This document shows positions 63,799 through 64,000 of a DNA stretch of 64,000 nucleotides, in pieces. The stretch spans positions 372,001 through 436,000 of the forward strand of contig NZ_CP019893.1 of assembly GCF_002156705.1 (NCBI RefSeq), given 5' to 3'. The notes below the pieces were generated by a model. The model did not search any database. It was given only the letters and a program-made list of their open reading frames with translations, and was not told the DNA's origin. Position 1 is the first letter of the stretch, and every line of letters begins with the position of its first letter. The translations under genes and the position numbers were made by a program. This stretch comes from Natrarchaeobaculum aegyptiacum (GTDB taxonomy: Archaea > Halobacteriota > Halobacteria > Halobacteriales > Natrialbaceae).

Positions 63799-64000
63799 AT
63801 GGCACCATCCGAGGAGCGACCGGCGGGACAACACTCGAGTGTGGATTCGAGTGAGCGATCACGCGACCGAACGTCGGGACGGCGACGAAGCACGACCGAC
63901 GCTCGAGACCGAGACGGCGAGGACGGCGGCAGTTCGGCAGACGAGGCCGAAGTCAGCGAGGACGACGAGGACGGTAATCAATCGCCGAACGACAGCTACC
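63799..64000 (+). CDS. Partial acidic disordered N-terminus of an unidentified protein
   Basis: An ATG at 63799 opens a frame that runs off the right edge: MAPSEERPAGQHSSVDSSER, then Arg-rich, then DGEDGGSSADEAEVSEDDED. It is 67 codons long so far. The Asp/Glu/Ser-rich composition is typical of haloarchaeal disordered N-termini, and off-frame GC-rich DNA rarely gives such acid bias. The product cannot be named from this segment. Only the 5' part is present. Confidence 0.5.
   Translation, partial: MAPSEERPAGQHSSVDSSERSRDRTSGRRRSTTDARDRDGEDGGSSADEAEVSEDDEDGNQSPNDSY

Overview
The window is chromosomal DNA from a haloarchaeon. Coding sequence is GC-rich, proteins are strongly acidic with Asp/Glu-rich tails, start codons often follow a TATA-like element by about 25-30 nt (leaderless style), secreted proteins carry twin-arginine signals, and many families seen here are archaeal or haloarchaeal (Trm5, diphthine synthase, DUF106 insertase, PilA-type pilins, bacterio-opsin-activator HTH_10 regulators, DUF7344, DUF7545, DUF7563). 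The frequent CTCGAG words and gene content would fit a Natrialbales member, but the sequence alone does not fix the genus.

Layout. 1-7.1 kb: branched-chain amino acid operon ilvB(partial)-ilvN-ilvC-small ORF-leuC-leuD, then an opposing CBS-domain gene and leuB. 7.3-9.8 kb: a dual-specificity-type phosphatase, an alpha/beta hydrolase and dphB. 9.8-16.5 kb: a metal-homeostasis island with a DtxR/SirR-type regulator, a Mn/Zn ABC importer (binding protein, ATPase, permease), a coiled-coil haloarchaeal protein and a P1B-4-type metal-exporting ATPase; four promoters in this island share a DtxR/IdeR-like inverted repeat about 50-55 nt before the start codon. 16.9-20.7 kb: Yip1-like membrane protein, Rieske protein, trm5, tRNA-Thr and a hexapeptide acyltransferase. 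20.8-22.9 kb: biotin ECF transporter (bioY, ATPase, EcfT). 23.4-27.8 kb: a 1474-residue exported protein with an unusual 23-residue Gln-rich repeat array. 27.9-28.9 kb: DUF7545 gene, a scar with a tRNA-derived 24-bp direct repeat, and tRNA-Glu.

29-41 kb: HIT hydrolase, acetyl-CoA-synthetase-like enzyme, a Tat-exported protein sharing a short motif with the giant Gln-rich protein, a thiolase/DUF35 pair, M42 aminopeptidase, a cupredoxin lipoprotein, SRPBCC protein, a short FAD enzyme, then the DUF106-cmk-truB housekeeping group and tRNA-Pro. 41-43.2 kb: a visibly AT-richer patch with two tandem duplicated type IV pilin genes whose 5' leaders are more conserved than their distal coding parts. 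43.3-50 kb: coaBC, a DUF7344 regulator, a HerA-like ATPase with a long coiled coil, and a two-gene phosphodiesterase/FemAB-like operon. 50-54.4 kb: small regulators, glmS and two large stretches with no convincing gene. 54.4-64 kb: a CPA2 antiporter with universal-stress-like C-terminal half, two HTH_10 regulators (one a 1159-residue multi-sensor protein), a universal stress protein, a probable IS605/TnpB right-end remnant, a small zinc-ribbon protein, an M24 peptidase and the start of an acidic ORF that runs off the end.

The most interesting signals are the shared metal-box circuit controlling both an importer and an exporter (9.8-14.5 kb), the Gln-repeat protein with a possible relative at 32 kb, and the duplicated pilin leaders.
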